DNA of 44,756 nucleotides from Akkermansiaceae bacterium (lineage in GTDB: Bacteria; Verrucomicrobiota; Verrucomicrobiia; Verrucomicrobiales; Akkermansiaceae): the NCBI GenBank assembly GCA_903908495.1, contig CAIVSK010000079.1, positions 1 to 44,756 of the forward strand. Direction: 5' to 3'. The first letter of the stretch is position 1; every line of letters begins with the position of its first letter. Below, one piece after another: positions 29,277-38,052 of the stretch. The notes under the pieces are model-generated. The model had not been told where the DNA came from and made no database searches. It saw only the letters and a list, made by a program, of their open reading frames with translations. A program made the translations under genes and the position numbers.

Positions 29277-31136
29277 TCAGTCCGGCACTTCCAGCGAGAG
29301 GTAGTCGTACATGACGTGGAATTGGGGGGATTGGGTGCGGGTTTGGACGAGGGTGATGGTGTTGGCACCCTGATGCAGGTTGGCGGCGGGGATGGTGATG
29401 CGATTGAAGCAGTACTTGGCGTGAATCGACTCGCGCAGCAAGGCGTTGCCGCCCTGAACGGCGGGGGTGCAGGTGGCCACCGGGTGGTCCTCGGAGTTGG
29501 CGAAAACGTCGAGGCGGGCACCCTCCGCGGAGGCGAAGGCAAGGGTGAGGGTGGCGGCGGCGCCCGGCAGGTGCTCGAGTTGGAAGTGGATCCGCCATTT
29601 CCAAGGGGTTTGGCCTTTCGGCCGGGCCGGATAGCCGGATTGGGCGTAGTTCCAATCGCGCGCCGGATCACTGCGGCCAATGGTGAACTCCAGCGGATTG
29701 GGCCACTCGTCAGCGAAACGGGTCCATAAATAGCCTTGGAAATAGTCGTTGCCGTGACGAAACTCCGCCGCGCTCCGGTCCGGCGTGCCGATTTCCCACA
29801 CCAAGCGGCCACGGTCGCGGACGATCTGCCATGTCAGATCGCCGAGTTGGGTGGTGGCCGCCGCCGCCACGGTCACCTTGGCGCGGCTGAATTCGTCCAC
29901 CGCGCCGTTGGTGAAGGCATACAAGGTGTAGCTGCCGGGGCGGACGTGCGGGATGCTGAAGGTGCCGTCGGCGGCGGCACGGGTCCAGTATTGGTAATGC
30001 TTCGACTCAAACTGCCAGTTGCCGCCAGCCTCCGGTTGCGCCACGCCGACCCAGGCCCCGCCGCCGGCGAGTGCCGGTTTGGCGGCATCGTGTACCAGCA
30101 GGCGGCCGCTGACGCTGCCGCGGCCGCTGGCCGGCGGGTATGCCGCTTGGCCGGTGAGCCAGGCGTATGGCCAGGCGCTGTGCTCGACCTCGGCGCGGCG
30201 TTTGGCGTCGAGGGTTGCCGCGGCGGGGCCGCCGTCGGCTTGGTTGAGATAGAGCAGGAACGGTCCGTAGAGTTTGCGCCAGGACTCGCCGGCCGCGATG
30301 GCCAGGGTCGAGCCGTTGTAGTGGTTCATGCCGAAGTGGACGTGGAGAATGCGGTCGGCGGATGTTAGATCCTGCTTCGTCGGCCCGTCGTTGAACCATT
30401 CGTGCGAACCAAAGACCATCCACGCGCCGAGGCCGTTGCGGGTGCCGGCGTGGCCCCAGAACGGGGTCGTCTGATAGTTGGCATTGTAGTCGTATTTGCA
30501 CTCGAACTTGCCGCCGCGGATGCCGCTGCCGAGCTTGACGATTTCCTTGATGCCGGTGGCCTCGGCGTGGGCCACGTCACTGGCTGTGGGCATCTGGCGC
30601 GAGCGCAGGGCATCGACGGCAATGGTGTCCAGCAGATCATCCGGCAGCTTCCACACCATCCGCCACTCGCCGATGCGGGTGGCCGGATAGCTCGCCGGAT
30701 GCTCGAGGATGACATAAGTGTAGAGGCCGGTGTCGCCCCGACGCAGCACGTAGTGGACCTCGATATCCACCGCCTGGTGCTGGGCCGGGCCTTTTTGGCG
30801 CAGGGCCACATCGACCAGGTCGTCGTTGCGGGTGGTGACTGACAGCGTGCAGCCGGCGGGCACTCGGTAATTAGTGCCGCCATCCATGCTGAAATACGCG
30901 CCGCTGCGGCCTTGGCGCACGAACTCGCTGCCGCGGAACCGCAGCGAGCGCAGCGTGGCACTGGCCTTGGTGATGGTGGCGGTGAGCGCCCCGTTGGCGA
31001 GCACCAGCGTATCACCGCGCTCCACCAGGGTGACGGGTGGCGCTGGCGCGGACGGCGCCGAGGCGGCGAGGGCGGCGCTGGCGAACGGAGCGAGGGCGAG
31101 GGCGAGGGCGAGGATGGAGGTGGGGAAGGTATGCAC
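29277..31136 (-). CDS. PL4 rhamnogalacturonan lyase (RGL4-like), secreted
   Basis: The 619-residue protein has a signal peptide (1-25, LALALALAPFASAALAA), an N-terminal beta-sandwich catalytic domain (to about 330), a fibronectin-like/carboxypeptidase-regulatory domain (SGRLLVHDAAKPAL, SIPHVRPGSYTLYAF), and a C-terminal CBM-like jelly roll (LTLAFASAEGARLDVFAN, YDYLSLEVPD). This three-domain order is that of fungal and plant rhamnogalacturonan lyases. Candidate catalytic residues by motif comparison are the Lys of CKYDYN and the His of MNHYNGST; GESWRKLYGPFLLYLNQ is also conserved. It cleaves the rhamnose-galacturonate backbone by beta-elimination, producing unsaturated ends for GH105, whose gene starts at the window end. 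It is divergent from the fused esterase gene. Confidence 0.88.
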   Translation of the reverse strand: MHTFPTSILALALALAPFASAALAASAPSAPAPPVTLVERGDTLVLANGALTATITKASATLRSLRFRGSEFVRQGRSGAYFSMDGGTNYRVPAGCTLSVTTRNDDLVDVALRQKGPAQHQAVDIEVHYVLRRGDTGLYTYVILEHPASYPATRIGEWRMVWKLPDDLLDTIAVDALRSRQMPTASDVAHAEATGIKEIVKLGSGIRGGKFECKYDYNANYQTTPFWGHAGTRNGLGAWMVFGSHEWFNDGPTKQDLTSADRILHVHFGMNHYNGSTLAIAAGESWRKLYGPFLLYLNQADGGPAAATLDAKRRAEVEHSAWPYAWLTGQAAYPPASGRGSVSGRLLVHDAAKPALAGGGAWVGVAQPEAGGNWQFESKHYQYWTRAAADGTFSIPHVRPGSYTLYAFTNGAVDEFSRAKVTVAAAATTQLGDLTWQIVRDRGRLVWEIGTPDRSAAEFRHGNDYFQGYLWTRFADEWPNPLEFTIGRSDPARDWNYAQSGYPARPKGQTPWKWRIHFQLEHLPGAAATLTLAFASAEGARLDVFANSEDHPVATCTPAVQGGNALLRESIHAKYCFNRITIPAANLHQGANTITLVQTRTQSPQFHVMYDYLSLEVPD

Positions 31137-31238
31137 GGCGGTGACACTATAACGTTTGTTAGGGTGGCTGGGTTGCGCGTCGCGGCTTACTCCATTTGGG
31201 TAGCTGACAAGGCGGCAGTTGCGGGGCAGGCTGTGGCC

Positions 31239-33449
31239 ATGTCGTCACGTATTCCTGCTATTGCCGGCCTCGTCCTGTGGGCGATGGCCGTGATTTGTTG
31301 GGCAAATCCGGTGTTGTATCTCATTGGGGACTCGACGGTGCGCACCGGCACTGCGGGCCAGCAAGGGTGGGGCGACGCGTTGGTGCCCGCATTTGATCCG
31401 GCCAAAATCGAGGTGATCAACCGCGCGATCGGGGGGCGCAGCAGCCGGACTTACCTAACCGAAGGGCGGTGGGACGCGCTGCTGGCCAACCTCAAGGCCG
31501 GGGATTTCGTGCTGATGCAGTTTGGTCACAACGACGGCGGGCCCTTGAACGACGAGCGTTGCCGGGCGTCCATCAAGGGCAATGGCGACGAGTCGGAAGA
31601 CATCGTCCGCAAGCCGGATGGCAAGCCGGAAACGGTGCACAGTTACGGCTGGTATCTGCGCAAATACGCCAGTGAAGCCACCGCCAAGGGGGCCATTCCG
31701 ATCGTCATCTCGCCGATTCCGCGCAACATCTGGAAGGATGGCAAAGTCACCCGCGAGGAGCAGGGCCTGAGCCTCTGGGCCAAACAAGCGGCGGCGCAGC
31801 AGGGCGCTTTGTTCATCGATTTCAACCGGATTCTGGCGGATCGGTTTGATGCTCTCGGCCAGGCAAAAACCGCCGGGCTGTTTGCCGGGACGGATCACAC
31901 CCACACGGCCCCGGCAGGAGCGGAGTTCAATGCGGCGGCCATGATTGGCGCGCTGCGGACGCTGGCGGGCTGCCAGCTCGCCAAGTGTTTGTTAGATGCG
32001 CGGCTGTGGCTGCCGGCGGTGTTTGGAGACCACATGGTGCTGCAGCGCGACAAGCCGCTTGCGGTGTGGGGGATGGCGCTGCCGGGCGCGGCAGTGGTTG
32101 TGAAACTGGCGGGACACACCGCCACCAGCCGGGCGGACGACAAGGGTGCTTGGAAAGTGGAGTTGGCGGCGCTGGCGGCGGGCGGGCCCTATCAGCTAGA
32201 AGTGGCGGCCGGGGCGGAGGCGCGGAGTTACGCGGATGTGCTGATGGGGGATGTGTGGCTGTGCTCGGGGCAATCGAACATGGATTTCACGCTGGCCAAG
32301 ACGGCGAAGCGCTCATTTTCCGGGGCAGCGGACTGGGACAAGGAGGTGGCGGCGGCGGATCATCCGCAGCTGCGGATGTTCAGCGCCGAGTGGGCGATGA
32401 ATGAACGACCGCAACGCGAGCTGGCGGGGGCGTGGGTCGCTTGCTCGCCGCAAACCGCCGGCGAATTTTCCGCGGTGGCGTATTATTTCGGCCGCAGCCT
32501 GCAGCAGCAACTCAAGGTGCCGGTGGGCCTGGTGACCAGTGCCTATGGCGCGAGCACGATCGAGGCGTGGATGCGCGAGGAATGCTTGGCGGCGCATCCG
32601 CAATTCAGCGACTTGCTACATGCCATGGGAAAGAAGGCCCTGGCGTATCGCGACGATCCGAAGTTTTTCCTCGATTACGGCAACGCGCTGGCCAAGGCCG
32701 GCCGCGGCCGCGCGCCCAAGAATCCCGATCCATTTCGCGACCAGCACAACCCGAGCGTGCTGCACAATGGCATGATTGCGCCGCTGGTTCCCTATGGCAT
32801 CCGCGGCGTGATCTGGTACCAAGGTGAGTCGAATTTAAACACCCGCAAACTCTATCCGGATCTGCAGGAGGTCCTCATCGGGGATTGGCGCCAGCAGTGG
32901 AATGATCCGGCACTGCCGTTCTATTTCGTGCAGCTTGCCGCCTACAAGGCACCTGCGGCCCAACCGTCCGGCGGCCAGTTGCCCGAGATGCGCGAGGCCC
33001 AGGCCAAGGCGCTGGCGCTGCCCCACACCGGCATGGCCGTCACCATCGATATCGGTGATGAAAAGGACGTGCATCCCCGCAACAAGCTCGACGTCGGCAA
33101 GCGGCTGGCCCGCCTCGCACTGACCGATGCGTATGGTCAGGCCGGCGAAGCGAGTGGCCCGGTGCTGCGCGGGCAGGAGCTGCAAAACGGCCGCATCCGC
33201 TTGCGCTTCGACCACGCCGAGGGCGGGCTGGTGGCCAAGGGCGGGCCATTGCGGCAGTTTGCCATTGCGGCGGCCGATCGCAAATTCGTCTGGGCCGAGG
33301 CGGTGGTGGAGGGCAACAGCGTGATGGTTTCCAGCCCCGCCATCGGCAAGCCGGTCTTCGTCCGCTATGCATGGGCCGACAACCCGGCGGGTGCCAATTT
33401 ATATAACTCCGCCGGCCTCCCCGCAGCCCCTTTCCGCAGCGACCCATGA
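31239..33449 (+). CDS. Two-domain esterase: rhamnogalacturonan acetylesterase + sialate-O-acetylesterase-like
   Basis: The 736-residue protein joins two SGNH-type esterases. After a signal peptide (1-22), the first domain (about 25-245) is CE12/RhgT-like. It has Ser32 in GDSTV, the GGRSS loop (65-69), Asn98 in FGHND and Asp219/His222 in DHTHT. The second domain (about 255-736) starts with LWLPAVFGDHMVLQRDKPL, the usual mature start of sialate-O-acetylesterase-like (SASA/DUF303) proteins. It carries nucleophile Ser346 in CSGQSNM, the GVIWYQGESN motif, and probable Asp/His in DEKDVHP (about 607-612). Both active sites look complete. A single secreted protein may remove acetyl groups from different positions on pectin. 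The open frame extends far upstream, antisense to the lyase gene; the ATG at 31239 is chosen because it opens the signal peptide. Its stop overlaps the next start (ATGA). Confidence 0.85.
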   Translation: MSSRIPAIAGLVLWAMAVICWANPVLYLIGDSTVRTGTAGQQGWGDALVPAFDPAKIEVINRAIGGRSSRTYLTEGRWDALLANLKAGDFVLMQFGHNDGGPLNDERCRASIKGNGDESEDIVRKPDGKPETVHSYGWYLRKYASEATAKGAIPIVISPIPRNIWKDGKVTREEQGLSLWAKQAAAQQGALFIDFNRILADRFDALGQAKTAGLFAGTDHTHTAPAGAEFNAAAMIGALRTLAGCQLAKCLLDARLWLPAVFGDHMVLQRDKPLAVWGMALPGAAVVVKLAGHTATSRADDKGAWKVELAALAAGGPYQLEVAAGAEARSYADVLMGDVWLCSGQSNMDFTLAKTAKRSFSGAADWDKEVAAADHPQLRMFSAEWAMNERPQRELAGAWVACSPQTAGEFSAVAYYFGRSLQQQLKVPVGLVTSAYGASTIEAWMREECLAAHPQFSDLLHAMGKKALAYRDDPKFFLDYGNALAKAGRGRAPKNPDPFRDQHNPSVLHNGMIAPLVPYGIRGVIWYQGESNLNTRKLYPDLQEVLIGDWRQQWNDPALPFYFVQLAAYKAPAAQPSGGQLPEMREAQAKALALPHTGMAVTIDIGDEKDVHPRNKLDVGKRLARLALTDAYGQAGEASGPVLRGQELQNGRIRLRFDHAEGGLVAKGGPLRQFAIAAADRKFVWAEAVVEGNSVMVSSPAIGKPVFVRYAWADNPAGANLYNSAGLPAAPFRSDP

Positions 33450-34276
33450 GCCGGCGCCTGTTCGTATCACTGGTTGCCGCCACCCTGGCGGCTGGCGGCC
33501 GGCTGGCTGCCGCGGAAGACCCGCGGCCCGTGGTGGATGCGTCCACCGTCGCGGTGGAAACCGCTGCCAACCGCGCGCTGCCGACCTTGCATCTCGTCGG
33601 CGATTCCACCGTGCGCAGCGGCGGCAAGGCCGGCATGTGGGGGTGGGGTGAGCGCATCGCGCCGTTTTTCGATTCTCACAAAATCAACGTCGTCAACCAC
33701 GCGATCGGCGGCCGCAGCGCCCGTACCTTTTTCACCGAAGGCCGCTGGCAGAAAGTGGTCGATGTCCTCCAGCCCGGCGATTTTGTCATCATTCAGTTCG
33801 GCCACAATGATCTGGGTCGCATCGGCGATCCGGCGAACAAAGGCCGCGCCGATGGCAGCGGCACCGGCGATGGCACCGTGGCCGACACCCGGCCCGATGG
33901 CAGCACGGAACTCGTCCACACCTTCGGCTGGTACATGGCAAAGTTCGTGACCGAGGCCCAGGCGAAACACGCCGGGGTCATCCTGTGTTCGCCGATCCCG
34001 CACTTGCAGCGCTGGCAGAGCGGCCGCGACTTCGAGAACATCGCCCGCTGGGATGCGGAGGTCGCCACCACTCACCACGCGCTCTTCATGGATCTGACCC
34101 AGATCATCACCGACGCCTACAAGCAAGCCGGCAAGGACAAGGTGGCGACGTTCTTCGCCGACACCGGCACCCACACCAGCGACCTCGGCGCGCAGTTCAA
34201 CGCCGCCTGCGTCATCGCCGGCCTGCGCCGCCTGCCCAACCCGCCGCTGGCCGGATTCCTGTCCGCCAAGGACTGA
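33446..34276 (+). CDS. Rhamnogalacturonan acetylesterase (CE12-like)
   Basis: This is a 276-residue SGNH hydrolase with a signal peptide (1-23). Active-site motifs are Ser54 in GDSTV, GGRSART (88-94), Asn121 in FGHND and Asp239/His243 in DTGTH. It removes acetyl groups from rhamnogalacturonan galacturonate so the lyase can act. It is closely similar along its length to the first domain of the upstream fused esterase (shared IGGRS-RT, TEGRW and QFGHND), so the two are tandem paralogues. Translation is coupled by the 4-base ATGA overlap. Compared with the paralogue, it has an insert rich in Gly/Asp (about 130-150). The sensor kinase gene starts about 60 bases after its stop. Confidence 0.9.
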   Translation: MSRRLFVSLVAATLAAGGRLAAAEDPRPVVDASTVAVETAANRALPTLHLVGDSTVRSGGKAGMWGWGERIAPFFDSHKINVVNHAIGGRSARTFFTEGRWQKVVDVLQPGDFVIIQFGHNDLGRIGDPANKGRADGSGTGDGTVADTRPDGSTELVHTFGWYMAKFVTEAQAKHAGVILCSPIPHLQRWQSGRDFENIARWDAEVATTHHALFMDLTQIITDAYKQAGKDKVATFFADTGTHTSDLGAQFNAACVIAGLRRLPNPPLAGFLSAKD

Positions 34277-34332
34277 CTGGCTGGAGGGGTGGGAAAAATT
34301 GGCCTTGCCAAGGGCCGGTGAGCGCGCCGATT

Positions 34333-37143
34333 GTGCATTCCAAGCTATTGCATACCAGGCATCCATCCAGAGCACTCATTTTCGCGTTGCTGATATTGTG
34401 GGCCGGCGCGGCGGCGATTTCGGCGCAAGCCGGGGCGTTGGTGCGGGTGTGGCAGTCGCAGGACGGCTTGCCGGGCAACGTGGTCCGCTCGGTGGTGCAG
34501 GCCAGCGACGGCTACCTGTGGGTGGCCACGGCGGAGGGGATTGCGCGTTTCAATGGCTTCGAGTTCGAGTCGGTCGAAGCCGGCAGCGAGTCGAGCCGGC
34601 ATCGGCTGGCGTTTTCGCGGCTGTTTGCCTGTTCGGGCGGGCGGGTGTTTGCGGCGACCTATCAAGGCGGGCTGTTTGCCGCGGGCGGCGGGAAGTTGAG
34701 CCGGATTCTGGCGAATATGCGTGACCCCCAGCCGCGCCAAGTGACCCAGTTGGTGGAGGAGGCGGGCGGCGCGGTGCTGATCAAGCGGGGTGAGGAAGTC
34801 AGCCGCATCGACGCCAAGGGTGGGATTGCCCGCCTGCCCGCATCGGAAGAACTCGAAGCCGCCTTCGCGGCGGACCTCAAGCAGCGGGTGGCCGGTGGCA
34901 GGAGCGTCGATGCCAATAGCGGCTTGGTGCTGAGCGACCGGATGGGCCGGGTCTGGCGCGCGGGTGCCGGCGGTGGTCTGACCGTTGCGCTCGGCGGCGA
35001 AGCGGAGGTGCATGTGGAACTGCCCCAATGCGGCCGCGCCTTCGCGGTCAATGAATTGTTGGAAGACAGCGAGGGGAATTTGTGGGCGGCCACTCACGTC
35101 AACGGCTTGGTGCGGGTCCGGTTGGCGCGCGTCGAGGTGGTCGATTCCAACGCCGGGCAGGGTGAACCCGCGGTTTCCGCCTTGCTGGAGGACCGGGCGG
35201 GCACTTGGTGGCTTGCCAAGCGCCGCGGCGGGCTGGACCAGCGGCGGGCGGGGGTCACGCGCCATATCGGTTTGTCGAGCGCGCGCAATCCGCGGCCGGC
35301 GGCGGCCCTGTTTGAAGACCAGCGCGAGCGGCTGTGGGTGGCGACGCAGGATGGCAGCGTGTTTCGCTACGATGCGGGCGTGTTCCAACCGCAGTTTGGC
35401 AAGTCCCAGATTCCCTCCAAGGTGCGCTCCATCACGCAGGATGCCAGTGGCGTGTTGTGGTTTGGCGGCTCGCAGGGGTTGGCCAGCTTGACCGGGGACA
35501 CGGTGCGCCAGCTCGGCAGGGAGGATGGGGTGGAGGACCTCGATTTGACCGTCATCCAGGCCTTTCCCGGCGGTAAAATCATCGCCGGCAGCTCGACCGG
35601 GACTGTTTTGTTAGGTAATGCGGGCGGCTTTCGCAGCATAGCAGCGCCGGAGGTTCTGAAGCACAGCTGGATTTCGGGCATTCTGCCGCTTACGGCCAGC
35701 CAGACCTGGGTATCCACCCTTGGTGGTGGGCTTTTCCTGTGGGATGGGGCACGCTGGACGGGTTTTGACGCCAACGACGGGCTGCCGGACGCGCGGCTCA
35801 CCTGTGTGTTGGATGATCCCGCGGGGTTCCTGTGGTTGGGGTCGTTGGGTGGCATCATCCGGGTGGAACGCCGCGAATTGCTGGCGCACAGCCAGCACCC
35901 CGAGTCCGCCGTGCGATGGCTGCGCCTCGATCACAGCGACGGCCTGCTGTCGCGCGAATGCATCGGCGGCTTTCAACCGGCGGGGTGGCGGGGGCGGGAT
36001 GGATTGCTATGGTTTGCCACCGGTAGCGGCATTGCCCGGGTGCGGCCGGAGGTGGTGGAGGCCAATCCGGTGGCACCGCCGGTGTATTTGCAGAACGTCA
36101 GCGCCAATGGCATGATCAAGGTTGGCGCGGGTGGCCCGGTCACCACCGCGCCGGGCCGCGCCCGTCTCGAGTTCCATTTTGTCGGCATCAGCCTCAGCGC
36201 GCCGGAAAAAATCACCTACCGCGCCCGGCTCGCCGGACTCGACGATGCGTGGCGGGAACTCGGCAGCCAGCGCGTCGCCGCCTTTGAAGCGGTGCCGCCG
36301 GGACGCTACACGTTCGAGGTGATGGCGATCAATGGCGACGGTCTGCGCAGCGAGGCCGCGGCGCGAATGGCGGTGGTGATTCCGCCGCAACTGTGGCAGA
36401 CGGCATGGTTTTACATGGCTGCGGGCGGGTGCGTGGTCCTGCTGGCTACCGGCAGCGGCTGGCTCGCCGCTCGAATGCGCCTCAAAGGCCGGATCCAGGC
36501 ATTGAAAGTCCGCCAGGCCGCGGCGGGCGAGCGCACCCGCATCGCCCGCGATTTGCATGACGAACTGGGTGCCAGTCTAACCGAGATTTCAATGCTCGCC
36601 GCGCTCGCCGCCGAGGATGCCGCGCAATCCGAACTGCGGCCCCAGCTCGACCAACTTTCGGTCAAGGCGAAACACGTCGTCGGCAATTTGGATGAAATCG
36701 TCTGGGCGGTCAATCCGCGCGAAGACACCCTGCGCTCGCTGGTCGACTACCTCGCGGCCTTTGCCCGCGAGTTTCTCGATATCGCCCGCATTCCGCTGCG
36801 GCTCGACGTCGCCCGCGAGATTCCCGCCTATCCGCTCGCCACCGCGCAGCGCCATGGCTTGTATCTGGTCACCCGCGAAGCGCTCAATAACATCGTCAAA
36901 CACGCGGCGGCCACCCAGGTCATGCTCGGCATCGCGGTGACCGACCAGCGGTTGGAAATCAGCATTGCCGACGACGGCCGCGGCTTCGAGCCGGACGAGG
37001 TGGTCGGCGGCGATGGCCTCGGCAACCTGAAACAGCGCATGCACCAAGCCGGCGGCGAGTGCCGGATCGAATCGTCGCGCGGCCACGGCACCCGCGTTTT
37101 TCTGAGTTTCCCCTTGCCGGGTTCCACCAAACCTGTTTCCTGA
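34333..37143 (+). CDS. Sensor histidine kinase with Reg_prop propeller and Y_Y_Y domain
   Basis: The product is about 936 residues. A signal or anchor segment (ALIFALLILWAGAAAISA) leads into a periplasmic two-component-regulator propeller of about seven or more blades (repeats such as DGYLWVATAEGIARFNG, EGNLWAATHVNGLVRV, SGVLWFGGSQGLASL and DGLLWFATGSGIARV). A Y_Y_Y domain (TYRARLAGLDDAWRELG), a transmembrane helix (near 690-710), a HisKA_3 dimerisation domain with phospho-acceptor His742 in RDLHDELG, and a HATPase_c domain (EALNNIVKHA, ADDGRGF) follow. The propeller likely senses a pectic oligosaccharide. The response regulator follows after 5 bases. No ATG is available near the signal sequence; in-frame GTG codons at 34318 and 34333 and TTG at 34348 are options. 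I give 34333, so the start is uncertain by about 15 bases either way. Confidence 0.9.
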   Translation: MHSKLLHTRHPSRALIFALLILWAGAAAISAQAGALVRVWQSQDGLPGNVVRSVVQASDGYLWVATAEGIARFNGFEFESVEAGSESSRHRLAFSRLFACSGGRVFAATYQGGLFAAGGGKLSRILANMRDPQPRQVTQLVEEAGGAVLIKRGEEVSRIDAKGGIARLPASEELEAAFAADLKQRVAGGRSVDANSGLVLSDRMGRVWRAGAGGGLTVALGGEAEVHVELPQCGRAFAVNELLEDSEGNLWAATHVNGLVRVRLARVEVVDSNAGQGEPAVSALLEDRAGTWWLAKRRGGLDQRRAGVTRHIGLSSARNPRPAAALFEDQRERLWVATQDGSVFRYDAGVFQPQFGKSQIPSKVRSITQDASGVLWFGGSQGLASLTGDTVRQLGREDGVEDLDLTVIQAFPGGKIIAGSSTGTVLLGNAGGFRSIAAPEVLKHSWISGILPLTASQTWVSTLGGGLFLWDGARWTGFDANDGLPDARLTCVLDDPAGFLWLGSLGGIIRVERRELLAHSQHPESAVRWLRLDHSDGLLSRECIGGFQPAGWRGRDGLLWFATGSGIARVRPEVVEANPVAPPVYLQNVSANGMIKVGAGGPVTTAPGRARLEFHFVGISLSAPEKITYRARLAGLDDAWRELGSQRVAAFEAVPPGRYTFEVMAINGDGLRSEAAARMAVVIPPQLWQTAWFYMAAGGCVVLLATGSGWLAARMRLKGRIQALKVRQAAAGERTRIARDLHDELGASLTEISMLAALAAEDAAQSELRPQLDQLSVKAKHVVGNLDEIVWAVNPREDTLRSLVDYLAAFAREFLDIARIPLRLDVAREIPAYPLATAQRHGLYLVTREALNNIVKHAAATQVMLGIAVTDQRLEISIADDGRGFEPDEVVGGDGLGNLKQRMHQAGGECRIESSRGHGTRVFLSFPLPGSTKPVS

Positions 37144-37148
37144 TTGCC

Positions 37149-37826
37149 ATGTCGCTCTCCCGCGAATCGGTCACTGAAGTCGCCATCGTCGAGGACAATG
37201 CCGCGCTGGGGGCTGGGCTGCGCAAAATCGTCGAGTCCGCGTCGGATTTCCGCTGCGTCGGCGTCTGGTCCCGCGCCGAGGAGGCGTTGAAAAAAATCGA
37301 TGCATTCCGGCCGCAGGTGGTGTTGATGGACATCAATCTGCCCGGCATGTCTGGCATTGAGGCGACGGCCCGTCTCAAGCGCCATTTGCCGGAGATTCAA
37401 GTGATCATGGTCACGGTTTATCGCGATCACGACCAGATATTCGCCGCGCTCAAGGCCGGGGCCGCTGGCTATCTGCTCAAGCGGTCGACTCCAGAGGAGG
37501 TGCGCCAGGCGATCCGCGACGTCCGCGCCGGCGGTGCCCCGATGACTGCGGAAATCGCCCGCCGGGTCGTCGAAGCGTTCCACCAGCCGGCCAAGGCCGC
37601 CGCGGCGGACATCGACGCGGTGAAGCTTTCCAAGCGCGAAACCGAGCTGCTCGAATTGCTCGCCAAGGGGCTGGCGAACAAGGAGATCGGCGACCGTTTG
37701 ACCATCAGCGTGGAAACCGTGCGGGTCCATCTGCGGCGGATTTATGACAAACTCCACGTCCACTCCCGCACCGAGGCCGCGATGAAGTTCCGCGACTCGA
37801 AGGAAGGTTCTTCCGGCATGCTTTGA
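37149..37826 (+). CDS. NarL/LuxR-type response regulator
   Basis: The 225-residue protein has an N-terminal receiver domain with acceptor Asp61 in VVLMDINLPGMSG and the conserved Lys in YLLKRSTPEE. The C-terminal LuxR helix-turn-helix (about 160-220) reads LSKRETELLELLAKGLANKEIGDRLTIS and then VETVRVHLRRIYDKLHV. It starts 5 bases after the kinase stop and is clearly the partner of the HisKA_3 kinase, as is usual for NarL-type systems. It probably controls the surrounding pectin genes, and the TGGTCA repeats at 27514-27555 are possible targets. The start ATG at 37149 precedes the receiver domain; the longer frame inside the kinase gene is rejected. Confidence 0.93.
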   Translation: MSLSRESVTEVAIVEDNAALGAGLRKIVESASDFRCVGVWSRAEEALKKIDAFRPQVVLMDINLPGMSGIEATARLKRHLPEIQVIMVTVYRDHDQIFAALKAGAAGYLLKRSTPEEVRQAIRDVRAGGAPMTAEIARRVVEAFHQPAKAAAADIDAVKLSKRETELLELLAKGLANKEIGDRLTISVETVRVHLRRIYDKLHVHSRTEAAMKFRDSKEGSSGML

Positions 37827-38052
37827 AATCCGGGGTGGCACCGGACCATGCGCCGGAGGGCGGCCTGTCCCCAAGCCCGTGCCCCCCTCCACAACGCGGC
37901 CGCATGCCTCCCCGGCAGGCGTGCAGCGAGTACTCCGGTTGGGGTATCGACGATTTCGGACGGCGGGGCGATAACTGCTATCGTAATTATGGAAGTGCCC
38001 GCCGGCATTTCCAAGCCCGTTCCAATACACCCAGTCAAAACCCCGTCCATTC
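37827..38052. promoter_or_regulatory. Promoter region of the PATR protein gene
   Basis: This 226-base gap has no gene. Near 37969-37983 is a short inverted repeat CGATA-ACTGC-TATCG, and AT-richer bases follow (TCGTAATTATGG), possibly a -10 region. A TGGTCA site, as in the GH2/GH43 gap, is not present. The low-GC patch stands out from the flanking coding sequence. Confidence 0.35.

Noticed and set aside
30912-31238. N-terminal extension of the fused esterase
   Set aside because: It lies antisense to the lyase signal peptide and would bury the esterase signal peptide.
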